Shown here in pieces: positions 17,242-26,074 of a DNA stretch of 33,732 nt. Both the position numbers and the translations under genes were made by a program. The notes under the pieces were generated by a model that saw nothing but the letters and a program-made list of their open reading frames with translations, ran no database searches and was not told the origin of the DNA. The stretch is from Deltaproteobacteria bacterium (GTDB lineage: Bacteria; Desulfobacterota; Syntrophia; Syntrophales; UBA2185): the NCBI GenBank assembly GCA_026388545.1, contig JAPLJS010000110.1:1-33732 (forward strand). The letters run 5' to 3'. Position 1 is the stretch's first letter; every line of letters starts with the position of its first letter.

Positions 17242-19224
17242 ATGAATTCTGATAATTCGGAGCGCACATTAAACCTCTTTGAGAAGTTGCGCCGCAGATT
17301 GATCGGTCCGCCTCGAGATATCAATGAACCTTCACTATTTCACAAGATATCTCTCATACCCGTCCTTGCATGGATCGGCCTCGGCGCCGACGGCCTTTCT
17401 TCCTCTTCATACGGTCCGGAGGAGGCATTTAAGGCTCTGGGTTCCCACAGCTATCTTGCTGTTTTCTTAGCCTTAGCGACCGCTTTAACAGTTTTCATCA
17501 TCTCCTACGCATATTCCCGTATCATCGAGCATTTCCCTCATGGCGGCGGCGGATACATTGTCTCAACCCATATGATCGGCAAAAACGCAGGTGTGATATC
17601 GGGATGCGCCCTTCTCGTCGATTATGTACTGACTATCACCGTATCTCTTGCTTCCTGTGGCGATGCTCTGTTCAGCTATCTACCCATTGCCTACCTTAAA
17701 TACAAATTGATCTTCGTCGTCTTTTTAATCCTCCTCCTTGTTGTCATGAACTTGAGAGGCGTAAAAGAGTCTGTAACAGTTCTCGCGCCGATTTTTATCA
17801 TTTTCATTGTAACCCATGTCTTGCTGATTGGTTATGGTTTGTTAAGCCATGTCGATCAAGTCGGGCCTGTTGCTGAAGCATATAAAGGGAGTTTCAAGCA
17901 TGACCTCTCAACCATAGGTTATGTAAGTATGTTGGCGATTTTTCTCAGGGCTTTTTCTCTGGGCGGAGGTACCTATACGGGTATCGAGGCTGTTTCTAAT
18001 GCGATGCAGATTATGCGTGAACCCAAAGTCCAGACGGGCAAGCGTACGATGGTGTACCTGGCCACATCGCTTGCAATTACAGCAGCGGGGCTGCTGTTCT
18101 GTTATTCGCTTTACCAAATAGTGCCTACCGAAGGGAGAACTTTGAATGCAGTCCTCGCCGATCTCACTTTCGGTAATTGGCCTCTGGGCGGCTGGATCGC
18201 TTTGATTACCATTCTCTCCGAGGGGGGTCTCCTCATGGTTGGTGCTCAGTCAGGATTCGCAGGGGGACCGAGTGTCATGGCAAACATGGCCATCGATTCC
18301 TGGCTCCCCCGCCGCTTCGCATCATTATCCGAACGCCTCTCCATGCAGGATGGCGTCCTTTTGATGGGTGGCGCCGCCCTGTTTCTTTTATTATACACCA
18401 ATGGTTCCGTTTCAGCCCTTGTTGTCATGTACTCCATTAATGTGTTTCTCACCTTCACGCTCTCACAGTTCGGAATGGCGAGTTTTTTCTTCCGAAACAG
18501 GGAAAAAGATAAAGCCTGGAAAAGACACATCGTCATACACGTTATCGGCTTGATACTCTGCCTTACAATCCTCATTATTACCGTCTTCGAGAAGTTTGAA
18601 GAGGGCGGCTGGATGACCCTTTTAATCACCTCAACAGTGATCGGGTTGTGCTATTTAATCCGTGGACATTACAGGAAAGTGAGCAAAGGAGTTCGACAAC
18701 TCGAAGATATTCTTTCTGAACTCCCCAAGGGTCGTGATCCCAATAATGAACCGTTAGACCCAAAGGAGACGACAGCAATTCTCCTTGTAAGAGGCTACAG
18801 CGGTTTTGGTCTTCATGTGTGGCTTTCCGTTGTCCGTGAATTTCCCAAACTTTACAAAAACTTCGTTTTTATCTCTGTGGGAGAAATCGATTCGGGTTCA
18901 TTTAAAGGAATAGCAGAAATAGATTCCTTAAAAAAATCTGTCGATAATGACCTAAAAAAATACGTAAATCTTGTACGTTCCTACGGATTCCCGGCTGATT
19001 ACAGGATGGGGATAGGAACAGATGTAGCTGATACTGCGACAGAGCTTTGCGAGTCTCTTGTGAAAGAATTCCCAAGAGCAACGGTCTTCGCAGGAAAACT
19101 GATTTTTCGCCAGGAAAACCCTTTTCAGAAGATACTCCATAATGAGACGGCCTTTGCCATCCAGCGGCGTCTGCAGTGGAATGGCATCACAACAGTCATA
19201 ATGCCTGTCCGTGTAGATATATGA
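17242..19224 (+). CDS. KimA-like potassium importer (APC superfamily permease)
   Basis: The 660-residue protein has about twelve hydrophobic segments in residues 30-480 and a soluble C-terminal domain of about 180 residues. It matches KimA-type K+/H+ symporters: WIGLGADGLSSSSYGPEEA in helix 1 (KimA has DALSSVAYG at this place, with a potassium-binding aspartate), HFPHGGGGYIVS, LLVDYVLTITVS and NLRGVKESV. The C-terminal domain has the alpha/beta pattern typical of this family and is the region that binds c-di-AMP in Bacillus KimA; whether this one does is unknown. No Shine-Dalgarno sequence precedes ATG 17242, and an in-frame stop lies just upstream, so translation may be coupled or weak. Generic amino-acid permease is the alternative. 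Confidence 0.82.
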   Translation: MNSDNSERTLNLFEKLRRRLIGPPRDINEPSLFHKISLIPVLAWIGLGADGLSSSSYGPEEAFKALGSHSYLAVFLALATALTVFIISYAYSRIIEHFPHGGGGYIVSTHMIGKNAGVISGCALLVDYVLTITVSLASCGDALFSYLPIAYLKYKLIFVVFLILLLVVMNLRGVKESVTVLAPIFIIFIVTHVLLIGYGLLSHVDQVGPVAEAYKGSFKHDLSTIGYVSMLAIFLRAFSLGGGTYTGIEAVSNAMQIMREPKVQTGKRTMVYLATSLAITAAGLLFCYSLYQIVPTEGRTLNAVLADLTFGNWPLGGWIALITILSEGGLLMVGAQSGFAGGPSVMANMAIDSWLPRRFASLSERLSMQDGVLLMGGAALFLLLYTNGSVSALVVMYSINVFLTFTLSQFGMASFFFRNREKDKAWKRHIVIHVIGLILCLTILIITVFEKFEEGGWMTLLITSTVIGLCYLIRGHYRKVSKGVRQLEDILSELPKGRDPNNEPLDPKETTAILLVRGYSGFGLHVWLSVVREFPKLYKNFVFISVGEIDSGSFKGIAEIDSLKKSVDNDLKKYVNLVRSYGFPADYRMGIGTDVADTATELCESLVKEFPRATVFAGKLIFRQENPFQKILHNETAFAIQRRLQWNGITTVIMPVRVDI

Positions 19225-19250
19225 TTGTCTTGAAATAAAGAGGCCAAGGG

Positions 19251-19268
19251 GTCAAGTCTGCTCTTGAC
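19251..19268 (+). repeat. Hairpin at the left side of a transposase remnant
   Basis: GTCAAG (19251-19256) and CTTGAC (19263-19268) form a 6-bp stem with a 6-base loop just upstream of a truncated Y1 transposase. Such subterminal hairpins are the recognition structures of IS200/REP-type transposases. A second hairpin, TGCGT-tttc-ACGCA, follows the fragment at 19555-19568 and may or may not be the other end. Confidence 0.45.
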
Positions 19269-19298
19269 TCTTAGATTGAAATCCTGTAGATACCGTTT

Positions 19299-19553
19299 AT
19301 GGCCAGACCGTTACGAATCCAGTATCCTGATGCGTGGTACCATGTGATGAACCGGGGACGGCGAGGCGAGCCCGTCTTTACAGTTGATGACGACTATGTC
19401 TCATTCATTGCCACCCTGAGGGAATCACGCGAACTCTGGAACGTCAACGTAGCCGCATACTGCCTCATGCCGAATAAAATGCCCATCATGTGTTCTATTT
19501 TTGGCAGGACAATGGAGAGGGAAAATACTCTACAAAGGCCAATGAAAACATAG
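19299..19553 (+). pseudogene. Truncated REP-associated tyrosine transposase (Y1_Tnp / RayT-like)
   Basis: The first 60 residues (ARPLRIQYPDAWYHVMNRG ... WNVNVAAYCLMPN) are the typical start of single-domain HUH transposases of the TnpA-REP family. The HUH motif that should follow as PNHxH is lost: the frame reads PNKMPIMCSIFG and ends about 24 residues later, against roughly 200 or more in intact members. The catalytic tyrosine region is missing. The element is therefore dead. Complete members mobilise or spread REP hairpins; no full REP pair is obvious here. Confidence 0.88.
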
Positions 19554-19611
19554 CTGCGTTTTCACGCAATAAAACTTCCGCTTTATCATTTTTCCCTGGA
19601 ATAAATTGGCG

Positions 19612-19674
19612 TTAAGATCGGTAAATGACAAGACCAGCAGTTACGTATAACTTCCGTGTGTCTGCTCTCTTCAT
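19612..19674 (-). CDS. 20-codon ORF with a consensus ribosome binding site, possible gene remnant
   Basis: AAGGAGG (19686-19680) is placed five bases before an ATG, followed by 20 codons (MKRADTRKLYVTAGLVIYRS) and TAA. The start region looks real, but the product is too short to classify. It may be the surviving 5' end of a gene cut off when the nearby transposase remnant decayed, or a small peptide. No homology is claimed. Confidence 0.3.
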   Translation of the reverse strand: MKRADTRKLYVTAGLVIYRS

Positions 19675-19904
19675 AATATCCTCCTTGCCTTTTTGCTGGA
19701 ATAACCAAACTCGCATCTGAAGGATATCGACATTCCCAAAACGATTCAATCTCTAACTACAATATAGCAAGCTGAAGTCAGTAAAACGGCAACCTTGACG
19801 AAAATGCTTGACTTCAAACAGAAGTAAATGATGTTGTTTTCTCAACGATTGTGGTACGATGACAGAAATATTGACGGCTGGATGAAAAGGGGGCTTGCGG
19901 AAAC

Positions 19905-19950
19905 GTGGGTCATGGTGGAATTAGGAGACAGATTTGAAATCTGTTCCCAC
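19905..19950 (+). promoter_or_regulatory. Nested stem in the leader of the dockerin-module gene
   Basis: GTGGG (19905-19909) pairs with CCCAC (19946-19950) around an inner 17-base near-perfect palindrome, ACAGATTTGAAATCTGT (19928-19944). The inner hairpin also resembles a tRNA anticodon arm (5-bp stem, 7-base loop TTTGAAA), with GGTGGAATTAGGAGAC before it recalling a leucine-tRNA D-arm, but no T-loop or acceptor stem is present. It could be an operator, a decayed tRNA-like sequence or an RNA leader. Confidence 0.35.
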
Positions 19951-20047
19951 ATACCGAAAGGGTGCATGAATTGGTAACTCTCCATCTAAAACCGTGCGCG
20001 CCGTATTTCTATCCCGACCTCTCCTCAATTTTCGAAAGGAGACCAAA

Positions 20048-21283
20048 ATGAAAAGGTTTCTGTGGATTTTGGCTTTGGTTTTCTTTTCCTTCACTTCTTC
20101 CTGGGCGGGGACGTTTGGTGACGTCAACGATGACGGACAGCTGAATCTGGCCGATGCCGTTTTGGCCCTGCAGGTGATCACCGGCATTTCACCTCAGCAA
20201 ACAGTTTATAGAGAGGCAGATGTGAACGGCGATGCAAAGATCGGCCTTGATGAAGTTATCTATATCCTCCAGACCTTAGCTGGCCTGAGGCCGGCGATAA
20301 TAGGGCCAGACGCACCGACAGGTGTATCCGCTGTTGCGAGCAATGCACAGGTGATATTAAGCTGGACGGCTGTTACTGGTGCCACCTCCTACAATATCTA
20401 CTGGTCTGCTTCGTCGGGGGTTACAAAAGCGAACGGCACGAAGATTTCCAATATTGCCAAGTCTCCCTATAAGCACACCAAGCTCGCAAATGGTTCAGCC
20501 TATTACTATATTGTTACCGCCAACAGTGGTTCGGAAGAAAGCGCACCATCGGTTGAGGTATCAGTAAAACCAACAGTAGTGGTTAAAATATCTTTCTACA
20601 ATTCCGGGGACGTGTTAACAGCGTATGCCACGTACGACTATGATGCGGCGGGACACGTGGTAAAGACCACTTCCTACGCCGCGGGGCTGATGGCAGGGTA
20701 TATCACGATGGAATATAACGTGGATGGAAAAGTAACAAAGTCCTCTTCCTACGGGCCCACGAATGAGCTAATGCAATATACCACGATCGAATACAATGCG
20801 GATGGAAAGGTGACAAAGATCTCTATCTACGATCTCGAGGGAGATTTAATGATGTATACCACGAAGGAATATAATACGGGTGGAATGTTGACAAAGACCT
20901 CTACCTACAACGGTTACACGAATGTGCTATCAGCGTACTCCACCTATGAATATAATGCGGATGGAAAGGAGACAAAATCCTCTACCTACAATGTCACGGA
21001 CTTGTTAACATCGTATACCACGACCGAATATAATGCGGACGGAAAGGTGACAAGGACCTCCAACTACAACGGGTTCTCGAATCTGCTGACCGGGTATACC
21101 GAGTACGGATATGATGCGAAGGGAAACATAATAAGTATAACCAAGAACGACATGAAAGAAAAACCGTCAACAGATACTATCATAAACGAATATAATGAGT
21201 CGGGATTGCCGGTAAAGATCTCAATCTACAGCGGGGTTACGGGGCTACTGGAATCATATACTACGATGGAATATATGATTTGA
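20048..21283 (+). CDS. Secreted protein: dockerin-like module, fibronectin III domain and YD-like repeats
   Basis: The start is ATG 20048 with AAAGGAGA upstream. The 411-residue product opens with a signal peptide (MKRFLWILALVFFSFTSSWA). A dockerin/EF-hand-like module follows, with DVNDDGQLNLADAVLALQV and DVNGDAKIGLDEVIYILQ. Residues about 95-180 are a fibronectin type III domain (PDAPTGVSAVASNAQVILSW). The rest consists of about eight repeats of 27-30 residues of the form YTTxEYNADGKVTKxSxY, similar to YD/RHS repeats, ending abruptly in MEYMI. It is likely exported and calcium-stabilised, and it may bind carbohydrate or other surface proteins. The dockerin-like module is closely related to the C-terminal module of the large repeat protein at 748-6570. 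Confidence 0.85.
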   Translation: MKRFLWILALVFFSFTSSWAGTFGDVNDDGQLNLADAVLALQVITGISPQQTVYREADVNGDAKIGLDEVIYILQTLAGLRPAIIGPDAPTGVSAVASNAQVILSWTAVTGATSYNIYWSASSGVTKANGTKISNIAKSPYKHTKLANGSAYYYIVTANSGSEESAPSVEVSVKPTVVVKISFYNSGDVLTAYATYDYDAAGHVVKTTSYAAGLMAGYITMEYNVDGKVTKSSSYGPTNELMQYTTIEYNADGKVTKISIYDLEGDLMMYTTKEYNTGGMLTKTSTYNGYTNVLSAYSTYEYNADGKETKSSTYNVTDLLTSYTTTEYNADGKVTRTSNYNGFSNLLTGYTEYGYDAKGNIISITKNDMKEKPSTDTIINEYNESGLPVKISIYSGVTGLLESYTTMEYMI

Positions 21284-21707
21284 AGAGGCTCCATTTGCCA
21301 CGGTCGCTTATAGCCAGGATTTAGGCTGCTACCGCAGACCCGCATAACTCATTGACGCCATGCCCGAGTGTGGGGAAAAGCAAGGTCGTGTCTTAGCTTC
21401 GGACAATACAAGAGTTGACACACGAAACCATGATTCCTATTGCAGAACGAGAATGGCTGTGGCGTGAAGTGCAGAACAGATGTGCCTTTAGTGATTAAAA
21501 TCGAGGAACTTGCGGACAATCTTCTCAGCCACGCTGTTGAAAGTTACAACGAGTAATGCTTAGGTCTTTTCATGCCACGAGGGCGTTGACTCGTAGGTGG
21601 AACAAATAATCGCTACTTCTCTAAAGTTTTTCAAGTTTCAACCACAACCAATTGTCCGTTTCTTTTTCAGTTTATGCCTCGAACTATTGCACATACCGGA
21701 TCGACAT
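21284..21707. other. Intergenic region without a clear gene
   Basis: Nothing certain is seen. A short plus-strand frame ending at the TAA at 21554-21556 reads VPLVIKIEELADNLLSHAVE, and another frame nearby reads IPIAEREWLWREVQNRC. They look like pieces of decayed genes, but neither can be assigned. Confidence 0.4.
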
Positions 21708-22572
21708 CTAACACGATCCAAGAGCCGCCACAACCTCCTCCCGGACAATCCCTTCACTTATCTTAAGAAATGAATCAAGGGCATCCTTTGCTTTCTTCCC
21801 GCCTGTTCGACCCAAGGCCCAGGCGATCATACTCCTGACCCGTTCATTATTATTTTCATTATAGGCGCGAATGAGATCATCAACATAGCGATGATCGAGG
21901 CTGTTTCCCATCACGCGAGCGATATTCATTTTCCACTTCCAAAGGTCATCAGGAGACATATAGAACATGGAAGGCCATATTCGGCTTTCAAAGAATTTCC
22001 TATCCATGTGGAGAAGGGTTGTAATCTCGAAGTCCTTCACCTTCGCCGCTGCGCGCCGGTTAATGGGAAGTTCCTGGGAAAGCCAGGGGAGATTGCGCGG
22101 GCAGACATTCTGACATCGGTCGCAACCATAGATATACATGCCCATTGGTTCGCGGAGTTCCCTTGGCGTGATTGTGTTCCCGAAGTAAGTAAGAGCGGAA
22201 ACGCATTTTCTCGGATCAATTGCACCGTTTCCTTTCAGAGCTTTTGTGGGGCATGCGGCAATACAAGCATTCCGGCACCATTCGGGACAACCCATCCTCA
22301 TCGTCGGTTCGTCCGGTGTAAACTCGCTATCCACCACTAAAGGAATGGGAAAAACCCACGAACTCTGTCGGGCCGTCCTCCCTGAATACAAGAGACAATT
22401 CTTGCCAAATGTTCCCATGCCGGCCCGGGCCGCCGCAACGCGATGGGGAATGTTGAAAGGAACCTTGGAATCGATGCCGCTGCTGCGAAGGAAAGGGTTC
22501 AGCGGTTGTAAATCCCACATCTCCAAAGCCGAGGCGACGTGCCTCCTCAATGATGTCGCTTTTCGTTATCAT
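21708..22572 (-). pseudogene. QueG-like (epoxyqueuosine reductase family) Fe-S protein with internal deletion and frameshift
   Basis: The gene starts at ATG 22572 with 27 residues of a normal family N-terminus (MITKSDIIEEARRLGFGDVG...TAEPF). It then shifts frame at GAACCCTTTC and continues as NPFLRSSGIDSKVPFNIPHR followed by AAARAGMGTFGKN, the conserved segment that in intact proteins lies roughly 100 residues further on. The rest is well kept: CPEWCRNACIAACPT and GCDRCQNVCPRN for two [4Fe-4S] clusters, and C-terminal HEAT-like helices. The cobalamin-binding front half is therefore missing. QueG makes queuosine in tRNA in the cytoplasm; this copy should be inactive unless a later start gives a partial protein. 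It runs in the same direction as the cus operon, 156 bases downstream of cusA. Confidence 0.82.
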
Positions 22573-22687
22573 TCACAAAGTCCCCTTGCTTAATTTTTTT
22601 TATTGCGTTGGCAATCACTCCTCAGAATACTTTAAAAAACCTGGAATTGATGAACTCGTAAAAAGGCAAATACCCTGTCATTTAGGT

Positions 22688-22704
22688 CCCCTTTGCAAAA
22701 GGGG
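22688..22704. repeat. Palindromic repeat element, copy B (half element after cusA)
   Basis: CCCCTTT-gca-AAAGGGG forms one hairpin of the type that occurs twice in copies A and C. It sits 24 bases after the cusA stop codon. It may protect the 3' end of the cus mRNA or act with Rho; there is no T-tract. Confidence 0.6.
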
Positions 22705-22727
22705 GGAAGTTATTTGAGGATAAGCAC

Positions 22728-25700
22728 TTAATCTTTCTGTAAGCTCCGGCCCCGCCAGATCATATAAATGGCGGGATAGATGATCAATTCGAGGATGGTG
22801 GAAGTGATGACGCCGCCTACCATGGGCGCGGCAATCCGTTTCATGACGTCGGCGCCGGTGCCATGGCTGAACATGATGGGGATAAGGCCCGCCAGGATAA
22901 CGCTCACCGTCATGATCTTGGGACGAATTCTTTTTACGGCGCCGTACATGATGGCCTCTTTCAGATCGGCTGCAGTTGCCATTTTTCCTTCTTTTTTCCA
23001 CTTCTCATAGGCGAGGTCAAGATAGAGGAGCATCACCACGCCCGTTTCCGCGTCGAGCCCCGCGAGGGCGATGATGCCGACCCATACGGCAATGCTCATG
23101 TTGTAATTGAGAATATAGAGAAGCCAGAAGGAACCGACGAGGGAAAAGGGAACGGCAAGAAGAACGATTGCCGTTTTTATGACTGATTTCGTATTGAAGT
23201 AAAGCAGGATAAAAATGATAAAGAGCGTAAGGGGAATGACCAGTTTCAGCCTTTCGTGGGTCTTGACCAGGTATTCATATTCGCCGCTCCAGGAAAGTCG
23301 GTAGCCTTCAGGTATCTTCAGAGAGGCCACCTTCTTCCGGGCTTCATCAACATACCCTCCCACATCCCCGCCTGAGTAATCGATAAAGACATAGGCGGTC
23401 AAGAGTCCTTCTTCACTTTTTATGGCGGTCGGACCTTTGACAATCTTGATATCCGCAAGTTCCCCCAAGGGTATCTGGAGAGGACCGGTTGAACCGGACA
23501 TACCGGCAGTCGATGCGGCGGCAACCGGACGGTTCGCCGTCATCACCGGCACAAGCACCCTTCTCAGCTTTTCCACGTCATTGCGTAATTCCCTTGAATA
23601 CCGGACATTGACAGGATAGCGCTCCCGCCCCTCAACAGTGGTGGTCAGATTCATCCCCCCGATGGCGACCTGGATCACTTCCCCAACGTCGTCCACGGTC
23701 AGCCCATACCGTGCCACTTCATTTTTCTTAATAACAATATCCAGAAAGTAGCCGGTTGCGACCCTCTCCGCGTAAACACTGCGGGTTCCCGGAATGTCCT
23801 TGAGGTGATGTTCCAAGGCAAGGCCTATCTTTTCGATTTCTTCGAGGTTCGGGCCCAAAATCTTGATTCCCACGGGGGTCCTGATCCCCGTGGCAAGCAT
23901 GTCAATGCGGGCCTTGATCGGCATGGTGAAGGAATTCGCAACACCGGGAATTGAAAGCGCATCATTCATCTCATCCTTAAGTTTTTCCACAGTCATCCCT
24001 TCACGCCACTCGGATTCAGGCTTCATATTAATCACCGTCTCAAACATCTCCAGGGGCGCCGGATCTGTAGCGGTCTCGGCCCGGCCAGCCTTTCCGAACA
24101 CCTGGGCAACTTCCGGGATCTTCTTTAGAATTTTATCCTGTATCTGCAACAAGCTGGAGACCTCGGAAATGGATGCCCCGGGCATGGTCACCGGCATATA
24201 AAAGAGGGACCCTTCGTAAAGGGGGGGCATAAATTCCGAACCCAGTTTCATAAATGGGTAGATAGTCAGTATCAGAATGACGGCGGCAGTAATAATAACC
24301 GTCTTTTTGAATCTCAAGGCAAGCCTGGCGATGGGTTCATAGAGCTTGTGCAGGATGATGCTGATGGGATTTCTTTCTTCCGGCCGAATTTTACCCCGAA
24401 TAAAGAGCGTCATCAATACCGGCGTCAGGGTAATGGCAAGGAATGATGAGAAGAGCATGGCAAACGTCTTCGTATAGGCCAGCGGTTTGAACAGCCTCCC
24501 CGCCTGCGCCTGCAGCGTGAACACGGGAAGGAACGCCACCGTGATCACCAGGAGGGAGAAGAATAGAGAAGGCCCAACTTCCTTGGCCGCGTCAATGATG
24601 ACGTCCGTCCTGTTTCCCGGTTTGCCCTCCGCTTCCCATTCTTCCAGCTTCTTGTGGGAGTTTTCCACCATGATGATGGAAGCATCGACCATGGCCCCGA
24701 TGGCAATGGCAATACCGCTCAAACTCATGATATTTGACGTGACCCCAAGATAGTACATGCAGATAAACGACATAATGATCGCCACGGGCAGGGTGAGGAT
24801 CACAACAAGGGCGCTGGGCAGGTGAAACAGGAAAATGAAACAGACAACGCTGACCGCAACGGCCAGCTTTATGATCTCGTCCTTCAGCGTGTCGATTGAG
24901 CGCTTTATCAGGTCTGACCGATCATAGGTCGTGACAATCTTCACCCCTGTGGGGAGGCTCGGTGCGATGTCTTTCTCTATTTTTTCCTTAACCCGCTCAA
25001 TGACATTAAGAACATTCTCGCCAAAACGGACAACGACAATCCCCCCGGCAACCTCTCCCCTGCCGTCCAGTTCCGCCAGACCCCTTCTGATTTCCGGCCC
25101 GAACTGAATACGGGCCACATCCTTCAAGAGGATCGGTGTCCCCGCATTGTTCGTGCCCAGGGAAACATCTTCCAGATCCTTGAGGTTCTTGATATATCCC
25201 CTGCCCCTCACCATGTATTCCACGCCGGACATCTCCAGAACCCTGCCCTCCACGTCCCGGTTGCTCTTGCGGATTACCTCCATCACTTTCGTAATCGGGA
25301 TATTGTAGGCAAGAAGGCGGTTCGGATCGATGGTGACCTGGTACTGCTTTACAAAGCCGCCGATGCTCGCGACCTGCGAAACTCCGGGGACGCTCTCCAG
25401 CCCGAGTTTGATCGAATAGTCCTGGATTGAGCGGAGTTCGGAAAGATCATGCCCCCCTGTCTCATCAACGACGGCATAGGAAAACCCCCATCCCAAGCTC
25501 GTCGCATCGGGACCGAGGACGGGATTCACATCGGCGGGGATTTTGTTTTTAACGGCCTGGAGATACTCCAGCACCCGGCTTCTCGCCCAGTAGATATCCG
25601 TCCCCTCTTTGAAAATGACATAGATGAAGGAGCTACCAAGATAGGAAAACCCTCTGACCGCTTGTACCTGGGGAGCGGCAAGGAGGGTGGAGGAAATGGG

Positions 25701-25901
25701 ATAGGTGATCTGGTCTTCCACCAGGTCAGGGCTTCGGCCTGTCCATTCCGTGTAGATGATGACCTGGGTGTCGCTCAAGTCCGGGATGGCGTCAAGTGGT
25801 GCATTCTTCAACGCCCAGTAACCCCAGGCAAGGGAGATGAACATCATCAGAAAGATGATGAACTTATTACGGGCACTGTATGCAATGATTTTGGCGATCA
25901 T
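22728..25901 (-). CDS. cusA: Copper/silver efflux RND pump, inner-membrane transporter
   Basis: The 1057-residue protein is a heavy-metal RND pump. It has twelve predicted helices in the usual two halves and two large periplasmic loops. Seen features of the Cu(I)/Ag(I) subgroup are the TM4 proton-relay segment IGAMVDASIIMVENSHKKLE (D406), M573 and M668 (in RIDMLATGIRTPVG), which align with the methionines of the E. coli CusA metal site, with M619/M626 near the third. It exchanges protons for metal ions taken from the periplasm or cytoplasm. It is the last gene of the operon with the FixH-like protein, cusC and cusB. A 173-base gap occupied by a palindromic element separates it from cusB, and the Shine-Dalgarno sequence is weak. 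Confidence 0.95.
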   Translation of the reverse strand: MIAKIIAYSARNKFIIFLMMFISLAWGYWALKNAPLDAIPDLSDTQVIIYTEWTGRSPDLVEDQITYPISSTLLAAPQVQAVRGFSYLGSSFIYVIFKEGTDIYWARSRVLEYLQAVKNKIPADVNPVLGPDATSLGWGFSYAVVDETGGHDLSELRSIQDYSIKLGLESVPGVSQVASIGGFVKQYQVTIDPNRLLAYNIPITKVMEVIRKSNRDVEGRVLEMSGVEYMVRGRGYIKNLKDLEDVSLGTNNAGTPILLKDVARIQFGPEIRRGLAELDGRGEVAGGIVVVRFGENVLNVIERVKEKIEKDIAPSLPTGVKIVTTYDRSDLIKRSIDTLKDEIIKLAVAVSVVCFIFLFHLPSALVVILTLPVAIIMSFICMYYLGVTSNIMSLSGIAIAIGAMVDASIIMVENSHKKLEEWEAEGKPGNRTDVIIDAAKEVGPSLFFSLLVITVAFLPVFTLQAQAGRLFKPLAYTKTFAMLFSSFLAITLTPVLMTLFIRGKIRPEERNPISIILHKLYEPIARLALRFKKTVIITAAVILILTIYPFMKLGSEFMPPLYEGSLFYMPVTMPGASISEVSSLLQIQDKILKKIPEVAQVFGKAGRAETATDPAPLEMFETVINMKPESEWREGMTVEKLKDEMNDALSIPGVANSFTMPIKARIDMLATGIRTPVGIKILGPNLEEIEKIGLALEHHLKDIPGTRSVYAERVATGYFLDIVIKKNEVARYGLTVDDVGEVIQVAIGGMNLTTTVEGRERYPVNVRYSRELRNDVEKLRRVLVPVMTANRPVAAASTAGMSGSTGPLQIPLGELADIKIVKGPTAIKSEEGLLTAYVFIDYSGGDVGGYVDEARKKVASLKIPEGYRLSWSGEYEYLVKTHERLKLVIPLTLFIIFILLYFNTKSVIKTAIVLLAVPFSLVGSFWLLYILNYNMSIAVWVGIIALAGLDAETGVVMLLYLDLAYEKWKKEGKMATAADLKEAIMYGAVKRIRPKIMTVSVILAGLIPIMFSHGTGADVMKRIAAPMVGGVITSTILELIIYPAIYMIWRGRSLQKD

Positions 25902-25956
25902 AAATTTACCGGAAAATAACTATCATTCCTACGAGAATTGACTTATCTCTTGCTAA

Positions 25957-26041
25957 CCCCCCTTTATTTTGAAAGGGGGGCAGGGGGGATTTTGGCGAAC
26001 CCATTGAAAATCCCCCTAAATCCCCCTTTACAAAAGGGGGA
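25957..26041. repeat. Palindromic repeat element, copy C (between cusB and cusA)
   Basis: Hairpin CCCCCCTTT/AAAGGGGGG (25957-25980), a central pair GGGGGGATTTT (25983-25993) and AAAATCCCCC (26007-26016), and hairpin TCCCCCTTT-aca-AAAGGGGGA (26021-26041). The order of parts is identical to copy A at 11848-11927. It fills most of the cusB-cusA gap and does not interrupt either gene. Confidence 0.85.
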
Positions 26042-26074
26042 CTTGGAAGAAGGTATTTTTTTCATTCCTTTATT

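Larger units (their letters stand above)
19554..20047. other. Intergenic region with a tiny ORF and a nested hairpin
   Basis: No normal gene is seen. It contains a 20-codon minus-strand frame with a strong ribosome binding site (19612-19674, listed separately) and a nested stem at 19905-19950 ahead of the dockerin-module protein. A small hairpin lies at 19555-19568. Confidence 0.6.

Noticed and set aside
19905-19985. Possible tRNA (Ser or Leu type) with a TGA-like anticodon loop
   Set aside because: No T-arm with TTCGA-like loop, no acceptor stem and no CCA end can be drawn; kept only as a tRNA-like hairpin.
20040-20460. c-di-GMP (GEMM) riboswitch before the dockerin-module gene
   Set aside because: Such riboswitches are common in delta-proteobacteria, but the conserved core sequence of the aptamer is not present upstream of 20048.
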